From Bacteroidales bacterium (GTDB lineage: Bacteria; Bacteroidota; Bacteroidia; Bacteroidales; Paludibacteraceae): DNA of 38,712 nucleotides. Position numbers and translations under genes: made by a program. Shown one piece after another: positions 1 through 7,056 of this stretch (position 1 is the stretch's first letter; each line of letters starts with the position of its first letter). The notes under the pieces are model-generated. The model had not been told where the DNA came from. It worked only from the letters and a program-made list of their open reading frames with translations, and did not search any database. The stretch covers positions 1 through 38,712 of the forward strand of contig JAJFVH010000169.1 in the NCBI GenBank assembly GCA_021371875.1, written 5' to 3'.

Positions 1-95
1 TAAAATTTAAACAGATGAACCCCCATGACCGAGATTAAAAATCAGGACACACAAGGAGATGATTATAAAATAACAAAACTCAAAGTACCTGTATT

Positions 96-122
96 ATTCC
101 CCCTTTAGGGGGTTAGGGGGCA
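96..122. repeat. G-run palindromic repeat, short copy
   Basis: A short hairpin (ATTCCCCC, loop, GGGGG) is followed by TTAGGGGGC. The same pattern recurs at 4703-4731 and, in longer form, at 204-267, 1611-1669 and 1773-1848, so it belongs to a dispersed family. It may be a REP-like or MITE-like element; that is inference. Confidence 0.6.
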
Positions 123-203
123 GATATATAAATTATAAACAGATGAAACATTCATTCAATCAGGCTTTAACCAAAGAAAATGAAAATACAGGACAAGTCT
201 TTA

Positions 204-267
204 AGTCCCCCTTCCGGGGGGAACCAACGGTCTTTCGACCTCAGGGAGAAAAAAATTAGGGGGGCTT
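204..267. repeat. G-run palindromic repeat, long copy
   Basis: This copy begins AAGTCCCCCTT and ends TTAGGGGGGCTTT, with a core of about 40 bases that includes TTTCGAC and AGGGAG. The ends match the copies near tyrA at 1611-1669 and 1773-1848, while the core is more diverged. Confidence 0.55.
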
Positions 268-519
268 TATTTATACATGAAAGTAAATGCTTACAATTCT
301 TGTAATTAGAGTTTGCTGAAAAACTGTTTTATTATTGGCTATTCGTATATTAAATCTGTATTTATAATTTCTGATGCAAGGCGTTTTCAATTCAGGCGCT
401 GAAAATCCATCCATTTCATTGGTTACGCAACACAGAAGATCCTGTAGGGATTTTCTGTGCATAACCTGCGGATTTATCCGGGCGTATGATTATACAACTT
501 TTATATCGAACTCAGGAAA

Positions 520-553
520 AACAACCGTCCCGCAAATTTGCAAGACGGCTGTT
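520..553 (-). terminator. Terminator-like hairpin after the small winged-helix gene
   Basis: The inverted arms AACAACCGTC and GACGGCTGTT pair with one mismatch, and the inner GCAAATTTGC is itself palindromic. Read on the minus strand, the stem is followed by a run of T. It begins about 20 bases past the stop of the 574-750 gene, which fits a rho-independent terminator for the tyrA side. Confidence 0.65.
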
Positions 554-573
554 CAATTAAGTGAAAAATTCTT

Positions 574-750
574 TCATTTCGGTTGCCAAAAGCAATTTTT
601 GGGCGATTCGATAGCTCCTTCGGTTTTTAATTGTTTCATGGCTTTGTCCACTTCTTTCCGGTCGAGACCGGTGAGCTCTACCAATTTGCCTGCATTTAAA
701 GGAACGCCCGCTTTTTTCATGGCTTCCAATACTTGTTCTTTTGTTTCCAT
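574..750 (-). CDS. Small winged-helix-like protein, 58 aa
   Basis: A 58-residue frame starts [11 protein letters not shown] and ends KNCFWQPK. The pattern of a short helix, [20 protein letters not shown], then a helix and a basic tail looks like the helix-turn-helix core of MarR-like winged-helix domains, where [16 protein letters not shown] would be the recognition part. Small proteins of this type are common in Bacteroidetes and are usually annotated as transcriptional regulators of unknown target. It follows tyrA by 80 bases in the same direction and has a terminator-like hairpin right after its stop, so it is probably the last gene of that transcript. No gene symbol can be given, and a DNA-binding role is inferred from fold alone. 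The composition (K/E-rich, no low-complexity run) supports a real gene despite its size. Confidence 0.7.
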   Translation of the reverse strand: METKEQVLEAMKKAGVPLNAGKLVELTGLDRKEVDKAMKQLKTEGAIESPKNCFWQPK

Positions 751-830
751 AAATACGAATTTTACGAATTACACTAATTTTTTAATTAATCATTTTTCAA
801 AACCATGCATTGTGAATTATGCATCATTAA

Positions 831-1604
831 TTATTCAATATTTTTCCTCACTTTTTTTAAAAAAGCTTGCATTCGTTCCGAATCTCTTTCATCAATAATT
901 TCCATTAATGTTTTTAATTCTGCTCGGATTTTCTCCACCTGATTGTGGGTGTGAGGATTGAAAAGTATTTCAGCAAGTAAATAGTCGTCTTCACTCAACA
1001 AACCTTTGGCAATGTCCATGTGGCGCTTAAAAGTAGTACCCGGAGCTTCCTGTGGTATCATTACTGACGCAAAAACCAGCGTTGAAGCAAATGGAATTGA
1101 AAGCGAATATGCAATTGTTTCATCATGTTCATCGAAACTATATTCAAAAATTTTCAATTTAAGCGAACCGTATAAATCCTTGAAAAAAGCTTTTCCCATG
1201 TGGTCGGACTCGGAAATGATAATGGCGCTTTGTGTGCTCAGGTTATCGAGTGTGGCAAAGGTAGGTCCGAACATCGGGTGCGTGGAAACATAACGCATGC
1301 CGGTACTTTCGTAGTACTTTTGCAAACCTGTTTTTACCGAAGCAATATCGGAAATAATGCAGTTTTTGGGCAAATACGGCAACACGTTCTGAAAGGCTTC
1401 AATCGTATATTTCAAGGTTACGCAGTTGATAACCAGCTCCGGTTCAAAGGCGTGGATTTCTTCGTATGCTGTCATTCGCAAGGTGTTGAACACAAAGCGT
1501 AATCGCTTCGGATCGGTATCGAACAAAGCTACTTCGTGCTGAATGCACAAAACATCGGTAAGAAATGTGCCCATTTTCCCGGCGCCAAGAATTAATATCT
1601 TCAT
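831..1604 (-). CDS. tyrA: Prephenate dehydrogenase, short form
   Basis: Oxidative decarboxylation of prephenate to 4-hydroxyphenylpyruvate in cytoplasmic tyrosine synthesis is the expected reaction. The 257-residue product opens MKILILGAGKMG, a classic GxGxxG NAD(P)-binding loop. It continues with VINCVTLKYTIEA, the IISDIASVK strand and STHPMFGP, whose His matches the conserved active-site His of TyrA. An all-alpha second half follows, and no ACT or chorismate mutase domain is present. The open frame extends 18 codons upstream, but that extension translates repeat DNA, so the ATG at 1602-1604 is preferred. The gene is co-directional with the permease upstream but 233 bases away, across two repeat copies. 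It has no obvious link to wall recycling and probably marks the edge of that locus. Confidence 0.88.
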   Translation of the reverse strand: MKILILGAGKMGTFLTDVLCIQHEVALFDTDPKRLRFVFNTLRMTAYEEIHAFEPELVINCVTLKYTIEAFQNVLPYLPKNCIISDIASVKTGLQKYYESTGMRYVSTHPMFGPTFATLDNLSTQSAIIISESDHMGKAFFKDLYGSLKLKIFEYSFDEHDETIAYSLSIPFASTLVFASVMIPQEAPGTTFKRHMDIAKGLLSEDDYLLAEILFNPHTHNQVEKIRAELKTLMEIIDERDSERMQAFLKKVRKNIE

Positions 1605-1610
1605 ATAAAA

Positions 1611-1669
1611 CTCCCTCCCTCTAAATCTCCTCTCGCCTCTCAAGTCGAGACACAGCAAGGGGGACTTTT
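1611..1669 (-). repeat. G-run palindromic repeat, inverted copy before tyrA
   Basis: Read on the minus strand, this copy runs from AAAGTCCCCCTTGCTGTG through CTCGACTTGAGAGGCG to a T/A-G-rich end just before the tyrA start. It is an inverted, slightly diverged version of the copy at 1773-1848. It ends only 6 bases before the tyrA ATG, so its purine-rich end may act as the ribosome-binding region. Confidence 0.65.
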
Positions 1670-1772
1670 GAAGAGCAAATTATTAAACGTTATATTGTAA
1701 CTCAATTATTGTTTGCAAAGGTAAATAAAAATTTGCTTTGATTTGCGATATTTGTGTCATTCACACTCTCTA

Positions 1773-1848
1773 AAAATCCCCCCTTTGCTGTCTCTCGACT
1801 TTACTTGTCTCGACTTTAGGCAAGAGGCGGGCGGGATTTAGGGGGCTG
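1773..1848 (+). repeat. G-run palindromic repeat overlapping the permease stop
   Basis: This copy runs from AAAATCCCCCCTTTGCTG to GGGATTTAGGGGGCTG. The core holds a direct repeat of TGTCTCGACTTTA-like sequence (about 1789-1817). Its right end overlaps the stop codon (1838-1840) and last codons of the permease gene, so the permease C-terminal residues TAP come from the repeat. Confidence 0.65.
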
Positions 1849-3706
1849 TCTTTTTTATTCCGTAATTTTTATCAATCTTCATAAACGGAATAACCGCCAA
1901 CGTTGGTATCGCGCAAATCATTACCCAGATAAAGAAATGATTGTAACCCAATAAATCCTGCAACCATCCGGCTATCATGCCCGGAAGCATCATGCCCAGT
2001 GCCATGAATCCGGTACAGATGGCATAATGTGCCGTTTTATGTTCGCCATCGGCAAAATAAATCATATACAGCATATAAGCCGTAAAGCCGAATCCGTAAC
2101 CGAATTGTTCAATCGCCACGGCGATATTGATAAGAATCAGGCTTTCGGGGGTGAACCATGATAAATACAGGTAGGCCAAATGTGGTAAAGTGATACACAA
2201 CGCCATGGGCCATATCCAATATTTCAAACCCTTGCGCGAAGCAGCAATTCCACCTACAATTCCGCCTAAAGTAAGCGAAATAACGCCTACGGTTCCGTAA
2301 ACCAAACCAACCTGCCCTGTAGTCAGTCCCAGCCCGCCTACTTCACGTGCATCGAGCAGGAAAGGGGAGGACATTTTCACCAGCATGGCTTCGCCAAGTC
2401 GGTAAAGAAGCATAAAAGTGATGGCAAGCACTATGCCCGGTTTCTGGAAAAACGATTTGAAAGTGAGTCCGAACTCACGAAAGATGTCGGCTGCCGAGTG
2501 CGTCACGGTTGCATGATCAGAGTCGGGACGAGGCAATACAAAACGGTGGTAAACGAAGAACAATATGAATAATCCGGCCAGGATAAAGAAGGTAATACTC
2601 CATGCCAATTTAATATTCCCTGAAATTCCCTTGAATTCACTTTTTACTTCATCTTTCAACTTATAATCGAGCTGTACGACCAGATAAGCCGGTTTGTCCC
2701 AGTTTTCTTCGGTAAACACAACCCGTTCGCCTGCCAGTAACGATATGCTTTTATCGCCTTTCCCGAAACTTGAGTTGAGTACCACCGTTTCACCGGCTTC
2801 CGGCTTTTTAGTCAGGCGTACAGCTACAAGGCCGGTATTCCCTACTTTGCCATCGCTGCCCGAAACAGCTTTTCTTTTCTCGCCGAAATTTGTTTTTATA
2901 AAACTTCCGAGTGGAGCCGATACTTTTTCGCTCCACCACGAAGTATTGCCTCCTGTAGTTTCAACGTCTGTTTTTTCCGTCTCGATAAATCCGTTTTTCC
3001 GGTTTTGCCCAATGGCAAAAGCCTTGATTTTGTTTAATGAATCGGGGGTGATGTTGTTGGTGTTTAAAACCAGGTTCGAAGGAAAAGCCACAAAAGTCAT
3101 TTCGTCGGTTTGCGGAACTGCGAAATTCTGCGGTTGCAATACAATTTCGGTCTGGGCGGTTTTCGATGACTGGGCGGTAAATTGCAGAGGTTCCAGTCCG
3201 GTAAAACTTTCGAGGCTGCCGGCAATAATAATCAAAACGCCTTGCCCTGCGATCATAGCCAACCGGTAGAAAGTACTTCGGATACCCACAAAAAACGATT
3301 GCTGGGAACTGTCCAATGCCAGCATGTAAAAACCATCCGCGGCGATATCGTGGGTAGCTGAGCTGAAGGCAATCAGCCAAAGTACCGCCAGCGTAGCCTG
3401 AAAGAAAAACGGCATGGGAATCAGAAAAGCCACACCGGCCAACCCTGCTCCGATCAGCAATTGCATGCTCACGATCCACCAGCGTTTGGTTTTGATAATA
3501 TCCACAAACGGGCTCCAGAAAGGTTTGATAACCCATGGCAAATACAGCCAGCTGGTGTATAAGGCAATGTCGGTATTCGAAATGCCAAGGCGTTTGTACA
3601 TAATCACCGCCACCGTCATGGCTACTACATAAGGTAATCCTTCGGCGAAATACAGCGTTGGTATCCATGCCCACGGCGAAGTTTTCTTTTTGTGATTGTT
3701 TTCCAT
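1838..3706 (-). CDS. AmpG/MurT-like MFS muropeptide or MurNAc permease with periplasmic insert
   Basis: The gene encodes a 622-residue inner-membrane MFS permease. AmpG imports anhydro-muropeptides, and Tannerella MurT is a MurNAc transporter of this kind. The start WAWIPTLYFAEGLPY and the helix containing ATHDIAADGFY are typical of the AmpG group. Five membrane helices (about residues 10-165) come before a soluble insert of about 195 residues (165-360), and seven more helices follow (365-615). By standard N-in topology the insert lies between helices 5 and 6, on the periplasmic side. Its second half (about 288-347, with VAVRLTKKPEAGE and VVFTEENWDKPAYLVV) resembles Ig/Calx-beta-like strands. 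AmpG of E. coli lacks such a domain. The SpoIID-like gene lies 98 bases upstream in the same direction. The substrate is inferred from MurK and MurQ in the same window. The stop codon lies inside a repeat copy. Confidence 0.82.
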   Translation of the reverse strand: MENNHKKKTSPWAWIPTLYFAEGLPYVVAMTVAVIMYKRLGISNTDIALYTSWLYLPWVIKPFWSPFVDIIKTKRWWIVSMQLLIGAGLAGVAFLIPMPFFFQATLAVLWLIAFSSATHDIAADGFYMLALDSSQQSFFVGIRSTFYRLAMIAGQGVLIIIAGSLESFTGLEPLQFTAQSSKTAQTEIVLQPQNFAVPQTDEMTFVAFPSNLVLNTNNITPDSLNKIKAFAIGQNRKNGFIETEKTDVETTGGNTSWWSEKVSAPLGSFIKTNFGEKRKAVSGSDGKVGNTGLVAVRLTKKPEAGETVVLNSSFGKGDKSISLLAGERVVFTEENWDKPAYLVVQLDYKLKDEVKSEFKGISGNIKLAWSITFFILAGLFILFFVYHRFVLPRPDSDHATVTHSAADIFREFGLTFKSFFQKPGIVLAITFMLLYRLGEAMLVKMSSPFLLDAREVGGLGLTTGQVGLVYGTVGVISLTLGGIVGGIAASRKGLKYWIWPMALCITLPHLAYLYLSWFTPESLILINIAVAIEQFGYGFGFTAYMLYMIYFADGEHKTAHYAICTGFMALGMMLPGMIAGWLQDLLGYNHFFIWVMICAIPTLAVIPFMKIDKNYGIKKTAP

Positions 3707-3804
3707 ATTGTATTTTTAAAAATTCATGTTTTAATATTTATTCTCCGCAAAACTTTTTCTCTTTCATCTTTTTTAATGTTTCAAACTTTGGAAAAAATGA
3801 ATGT

Positions 3805-5166
3805 CTAATATATTTTCTTCAACTCCGCTCCCCTGAAATAATGCAATAAAATCTCCTTGTATTTGTACCCCTTTTCGCCCATCACGGCGGCGCCGATTTG
3901 GCAAAGACCTACGCCATGTCCCCAGCCGGCGCCGGTAAGGGTAAAATGCTGCGGTATATCATCTACTATATCCGACTTGTCAACCACAAAAGCCGAACTG
4001 TAAAGGTGCGAATTAGATAACCATTTGCGGATTTCAAGCTCTTTGCCAACAATGATGTTTTTTTTTGTCCCTACAATTTTAAGTTCAATGATTCGTCCCG
4101 ATTCGCCCCGTTTTACAGGAATTAAGTCAATAATTTGTCCAAAGTCGATGCCTGAACGGCGGGCAACGAGTTCTGAGAGCTCCGCCTGCGTGTATTCCAC
4201 TTTCCAGCGGAAGAAGTCGGTTGTTTCCTGATCGTAGTTGTTCAGTACCTGCGCCAGCACTTTTTTATCAGTGGTATTGCAAAATGCTTGGGGACTCTGG
4301 CGGATCCATTTTTCGGCATTGGCTTCTATGGTCAGATTCAATTCAAAACCTTCGGGATTGGTTGGATTGTCTATCACTTTTGTCAAGTACGGATAATGTT
4401 CCGGCGCCCAGCAATTCTCGAAGGTTTCGGAAGCGCCGCCACAGGATTTGGAGAAACGCGCATCGCAGATTTCTTTATTAAACATCAATACTTCGCCACG
4501 GGTAATCTCGATGGCTTTTTTCACGGCTTTGGTCGAAGCCCGTGTGATTCCCTGATAACGCTGGCAATGGTCGTCGGCGCATACATCGAAATGGGCGTGG
4601 GCATCGCGTTCGTACCACTTGATAAAAGCCCCACCAACTCCTCCAAAGGAGGGGCTTTTAGAGCTGGCTTCGTATTCTACATTTTCAGAAAGAGGGTTCT
4701 TTAATTCCCCCTTCGGGGAATTTAGGGGGCTGTTGCTTAGCAACCAACTCCTCGAAATAACGGCATGGGCTTTCAGCAATTCGCCTGAAGCAGTGGCGCT
4801 CATCTCGCTGGAAATAACGCTGGTGAGGTAATCTTCCACTTTTACCCGGTTGATAGCCGTGATGTTTTTGTCTTCGACGATGATTTTCAATGCGCCTTTG
4901 AAACGTTGGTCTTCCTTACGTTCCCAGTGGAAATCGATCCCAATGATTACATTAATCAGATCGAACGAAGTGTTTTCACCAATGGGTTCGAAAATCAATT
5001 CATCATGACTTTTACCATCGAACAACACTTTGCCGTCGATATATTTTGCTTTTTGCTTGCCTTTGTAGTCCTTTCCGCTTAACGCAATAAATGTTCCGTT
5101 CAGCACAAATTCAATCTCTTCGGCCGATAAAATGCCGACGTGTATAACGGGTTCCGTGTAATTCAT
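3805..5166 (-). CDS. SpoIID/LytB-domain protein, probable lytic transglycosylase
   Basis: SpoIID enzymes cut peptidoglycan strands stripped of stem peptides. The 453-residue product shows the family signatures: YLTSVISSEMSATASGELLK with the predicted catalytic Glu at 121, then KAHAVISRSWLL, VCADDHCQRYQG, RFSKSCGGASETFENCW, and near the C-terminus GAGWGHGVGLCQIGA. No signal peptide is visible: the start MNYTEPVIHVGIL is polar and the preceding gene ends 5 bases upstream, leaving no room for one. A cytoplasmic role on imported glycan is therefore possible. Residues about 145-182 are read from two palindromic repeats inserted in frame (4623-4660 and 4703-4731). They sit in a linker between the catalytic-Glu helix and the Cys-rich part, so activity may be kept. 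The gene is co-directional with the transglutaminase-like and HTH genes, probably as one operon. Confidence 0.85.
   Translation of the reverse strand: MNYTEPVIHVGILSAEEIEFVLNGTFIALSGKDYKGKQKAKYIDGKVLFDGKSHDELIFEPIGENTSFDLINVIIGIDFHWERKEDQRFKGALKIIVEDKNITAINRVKVEDYLTSVISSEMSATASGELLKAHAVISRSWLLSNSPLNSPKGELKNPLSENVEYEASSKSPSFGGVGGAFIKWYERDAHAHFDVCADDHCQRYQGITRASTKAVKKAIEITRGEVLMFNKEICDARFSKSCGGASETFENCWAPEHYPYLTKVIDNPTNPEGFELNLTIEANAEKWIRQSPQAFCNTTDKKVLAQVLNNYDQETTDFFRWKVEYTQAELSELVARRSGIDFGQIIDLIPVKRGESGRIIELKIVGTKKNIIVGKELEIRKWLSNSHLYSSAFVVDKSDIVDDIPQHFTLTGAGWGHGVGLCQIGAAVMGEKGYKYKEILLHYFRGAELKKIY
4623..4660. repeat. Palindromic repeat inside the SpoIID-like gene (first)
   Basis: The outer arms TAAAAGCCCC and GGGGCTTTTA form a perfect inverted repeat, with an inner CTCC-AAA-GGAG hairpin. 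Translated on the minus strand it gives SKSPSFGGVGGAF, a low-complexity peptide unlike its surroundings. The reading frame is kept. Confidence 0.75.
4703..4731. repeat. Palindromic repeat inside the SpoIID-like gene (second)
   Basis: A perfect hairpin, AATTCCCC-CTTC-GGGGAATT, is followed by TAGGGGGCT, the same end seen at 96-122 and 1773-1848. On the minus strand it encodes SPLNSPKGEL, in frame. It lies 42 bases from the other insert. Confidence 0.75.
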
Positions 5167-5171
5167 CTCGA

Positions 5172-6347
5172 TTAATTTAATGGTATTCCCATCCAGGTGT
5201 ATTTGTAAAATAATGATTTTCTGAACAGCTTTCCTGTTGATAAATATTTAGCAAGAAAAACCTTCTGTTCATTTAGTTGCTTATACGCGTCATCAATCGA
5301 TAGTTTCAATTGATTAACCGACATTTTAATGCTTGGATCGGCAGTATTGATACCTGCAATTGCACTCTTTGACCTTTCTAATGAGCTTTCTGCATTTTCG
5401 AGCATTAGTTTAATCAGGGGATCGGGTTTTGCAGGCGTAAACTGTTTATTCCGGTAATCTGTAAATTCGTTCAATGTCCTGATACTTTCGTTGTAATCAC
5501 TTACTGCTTTGTTGAAAATTTCCGAATATTGTTTGTTGATTAAATACTCAATTTCACGCTTGTTGTACTGGTATCTGTCAAATAAAATGGTATTCGATAC
5601 GCCGTTTTTCTCAAGACGTCGGGTTGCAGCGGTCAGTTGTTCCGTTTTGCTTTGATTTTCGTAACTTGCAATCGAATCGTTGAAATTGAAAAACAGTTTC
5701 TTTGTGTTTTCAGTTGTTTTATCCTGATTAAATTCTTCGTTGCTAACCGTATAATTCAAAAGTTGCCAGATAGGATCGAATGGCATGTGAGACTTGATCA
5801 TTTCCTCCGGTTTTATTTTGAAATAAATATTGTTTAACTGCTTTGTGAATTTTGAATTCAACACATAACCTGCTCCCCATGTCGGGTCGAACAAATGCCA
5901 GTCTGAATCGACTTTTGCTACCACCCATGCATGCGGAACGTAATCCACTTTGCCGTTTTGTTTCGTGTATCCGTCCACAACATACGATTTTATACCTGTT
6001 TTGTTGGCAATGTCGCTGAATAAAACGGCATACCCCATACAAACTCCTTTGCGCGTTTTCAGCGTTTTGTCAATAATTTCCTGCTCGTTTTCGTAAAAAT
6101 TTACCGCAAACATATTTTTCACATCGTACTGTATGTTTTTAGCCACCCAGCAATAAACGGCTCTCACTTTGTCATTCTGGTTACTGAAATTCGAGTTGAT
6201 AAACCGGGCAATACTTTGTGTCGACTGCATTGATGAATCGGGTATCTGACTTATTTTATTGTCAACAGCGCTGTAATCGGCCGTTTTTTGCGCCGGCGCC
6301 CCGAGACTAACAACGAAAAAACCTATGAATAAAAACTTTTTTTTCAT
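5172..6347 (-). CDS. Secreted transglutaminase-like (papain-fold) protein
   Basis: The 391-residue product starts with a signal peptide (MKKKFLFIGFFVVSLGAPAQ). A transglutaminase-like core follows at about residues 40-165. The triad is visible as Cys103 in RKGVCMGYAVLF, His139 in YVPHAWVVAK and Asp154 in WHLFDPTWGAG. This fold covers cross-linking enzymes, but bacterial secreted forms are mostly peptidases or amidases, so a cysteine peptidase acting on peptides in the periplasm is the likelier role. The C-terminal half (about 200-391) is helical and charged with no recognised domain. It lies 13 bases after the HTH gene and 5 bases before the SpoIID-like gene, which suggests co-transcription. 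Its substrate cannot be told from sequence; the setting suggests wall peptides. Confidence 0.8.
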   Translation of the reverse strand: MKKKFLFIGFFVVSLGAPAQKTADYSAVDNKISQIPDSSMQSTQSIARFINSNFSNQNDKVRAVYCWVAKNIQYDVKNMFAVNFYENEQEIIDKTLKTRKGVCMGYAVLFSDIANKTGIKSYVVDGYTKQNGKVDYVPHAWVVAKVDSDWHLFDPTWGAGYVLNSKFTKQLNNIYFKIKPEEMIKSHMPFDPIWQLLNYTVSNEEFNQDKTTENTKKLFFNFNDSIASYENQSKTEQLTAATRRLEKNGVSNTILFDRYQYNKREIEYLINKQYSEIFNKAVSDYNESIRTLNEFTDYRNKQFTPAKPDPLIKLMLENAESSLERSKSAIAGINTADPSIKMSVNQLKLSIDDAYKQLNEQKVFLAKYLSTGKLFRKSLFYKYTWMGIPLN

Positions 6348-6360
6348 AAATATTCCCTGA

Positions 6361-6720
6361 TTATTTTCCTACGATATTTTTATAGATCGAAAGCTCGAAT
6401 TTCAGTTTTTCAAGTTCTTTTTGCAGCTCGTCGATCTGTTGTTTTTGTTCGGCTTCGCGGTTGGTTATGTAATCGACCGGAAGTTTTTCACCCAGTTCGG
6501 CCAGAAAATTATGATTCAATGCCAGGCTGGCTTTCCATAAAATACTTAGTTGTAGCGACGGGCTCCCAGCATACTGATATACCGAAGTAGTGGAAACATT
6601 CATTTTTCGGGCCAACTCGGCACGATTTACACCGTATTTTGCTATGTAATCATGCATCAATTTCCCGTTATGAGGATACGAATTTGTAACCCCTAAGCTG
6701 TTTTTTGTCGTGTCGTCCAT
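6361..6720 (-). CDS. Small HTH regulator with coiled-coil tail
   Basis: The 119-residue product has a helix-turn-helix at about residues 21-60. MHDYIAKYGVNRAELARKMN and VSTTSVYQYAG fit a lambda-repressor/Cro-like (XRE-like) domain. Residues 88-117 (EAEQKQQIDELQKELEKLKF) form a leucine/lysine/glutamate coiled coil, likely for dimer formation. There is no ligand-binding domain and no signal peptide. The gene leads the transglutaminase and SpoIID-like genes with 13- and 5-base spacings, so it may control that operon. Between this gene and the next one upstream lies a 13-unit array of 21-bp repeats, each with a short dyad, which is a natural candidate for its binding region. That link is inference. 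A 7-bp inverted repeat at 6746-6772 just upstream is another possible site. Confidence 0.78.
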   Translation of the reverse strand: MDDTTKNSLGVTNSYPHNGKLMHDYIAKYGVNRAELARKMNVSTTSVYQYAGSPSLQLSILWKASLALNHNFLAELGEKLPVDYITNREAEQKQQIDELQKELEKLKFELSIYKNIVGK

Positions 6721-6745
6721 ATTATTATTGTTTTTAGGTATGAAT

Positions 6746-6772
6746 ATAATATCAATAACGAACGAATATTAT
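6746..6772. promoter_or_regulatory. Possible operator before the HTH gene
   Basis: The arms ATAATAT and ATATTAT flank a 13-base spacer that contains a tandem AACGAACGA. The site lies 26-52 bases upstream of the HTH start. AT-rich inverted repeats arise easily by chance, so this is weak. Confidence 0.25.
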
Positions 6773-6781
6773 GTTTTGTTT

Positions 6782-7054
6782 TAATAAAACACCTCAATTT
6801 TAAAGTAAAATACTTCAACCTATAAATAAAAAGACTCAGAAATAATGTATATAGCTTTAATTTTAATTTATAAAACTTTAATATTAAAGTAAAAAACTTC
6901 ATACAAAAAGTAAAAAGCTTCATACAAGAAGTAAAAAACTTCATACAAGAAGCAAAAAGCTTTATACGAAAAGCAAAAAACTTCATACGAGAAGCAAAAA
7001 GCTATATATATAAAGTAAAATACTTTTTAGTTGAAATAAAAAGCGTCAAATTCT
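6782..7054. repeat. Array of thirteen 21-bp units with phased A-tracts
   Basis: Thirteen consecutive 21-bp units fill almost the whole gap between the HTH gene and the DUF4922 gene. The best units are at 6887, 6908, 6929, 6950, 6971 and 6992. Outer units are diverged but keep the register; for example TAAAGTAAAATACTT occurs at 6801 and again at 7011, exactly ten periods apart. The core is AAGYAAAAARCTTC, a 4-5 bp dyad around an A5 loop. The two variable positions often change together (T with A, C with G). Twenty-one bases are two helical turns, so the A-tracts are in phase and the DNA should be bent. There are no spacers, so this is not a CRISPR. Confidence 0.85.
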
Positions 7055-7056
7055 AT

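Larger units (their letters stand above)
1..518. other. Gene-poor left flank
   Basis: No convincing gene was found here. The stretch holds two G-run palindromic repeats (listed separately) and a 12-bp direct repeat, TAAACAGATGAA, at 8-19 and 136-147. The second copy contains an ATG that opens a 37-codon frame (143-256) running into the repeat; it resembles no protein I know. Open frames between 271 and 518 on both strands have no recognisable motif. Confidence 0.5.

Noticed and set aside
143..256. 37-codon plus-strand frame starting MKHSFNQAL
   Set aside because: The second half is translated repeat DNA and the first half matches nothing I know. It could be a gene remnant, but support is too weak.
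271..462. 63-codon minus-strand frame
   Set aside because: No motif, no visible promoter or partner gene; it lies in a repeat-bearing flank.
374..898. 174-codon plus-strand open frame
   Set aside because: It runs antisense over the 58-aa winged-helix gene and the end of tyrA. Its composition is that of a shadow frame and it has no motif.
1605..1658. Longer start for tyrA
   Set aside because: The extra 18 codons translate repeat DNA, and the family starts right at the GxGxxG strand.
2694..3269. Long open frames antisense to the permease and within other large genes
   Set aside because: They are shadows of well-supported genes, with no family resemblance.
5172..6347. Protein cross-linking transglutaminase
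   Set aside because: The Cys-His-Asp triad is present, but bacterial secreted members are mostly peptidases, so the name would mislead.
6782..7054. CRISPR array
   Set aside because: Units are contiguous with no unique spacers, and no cas gene is near.
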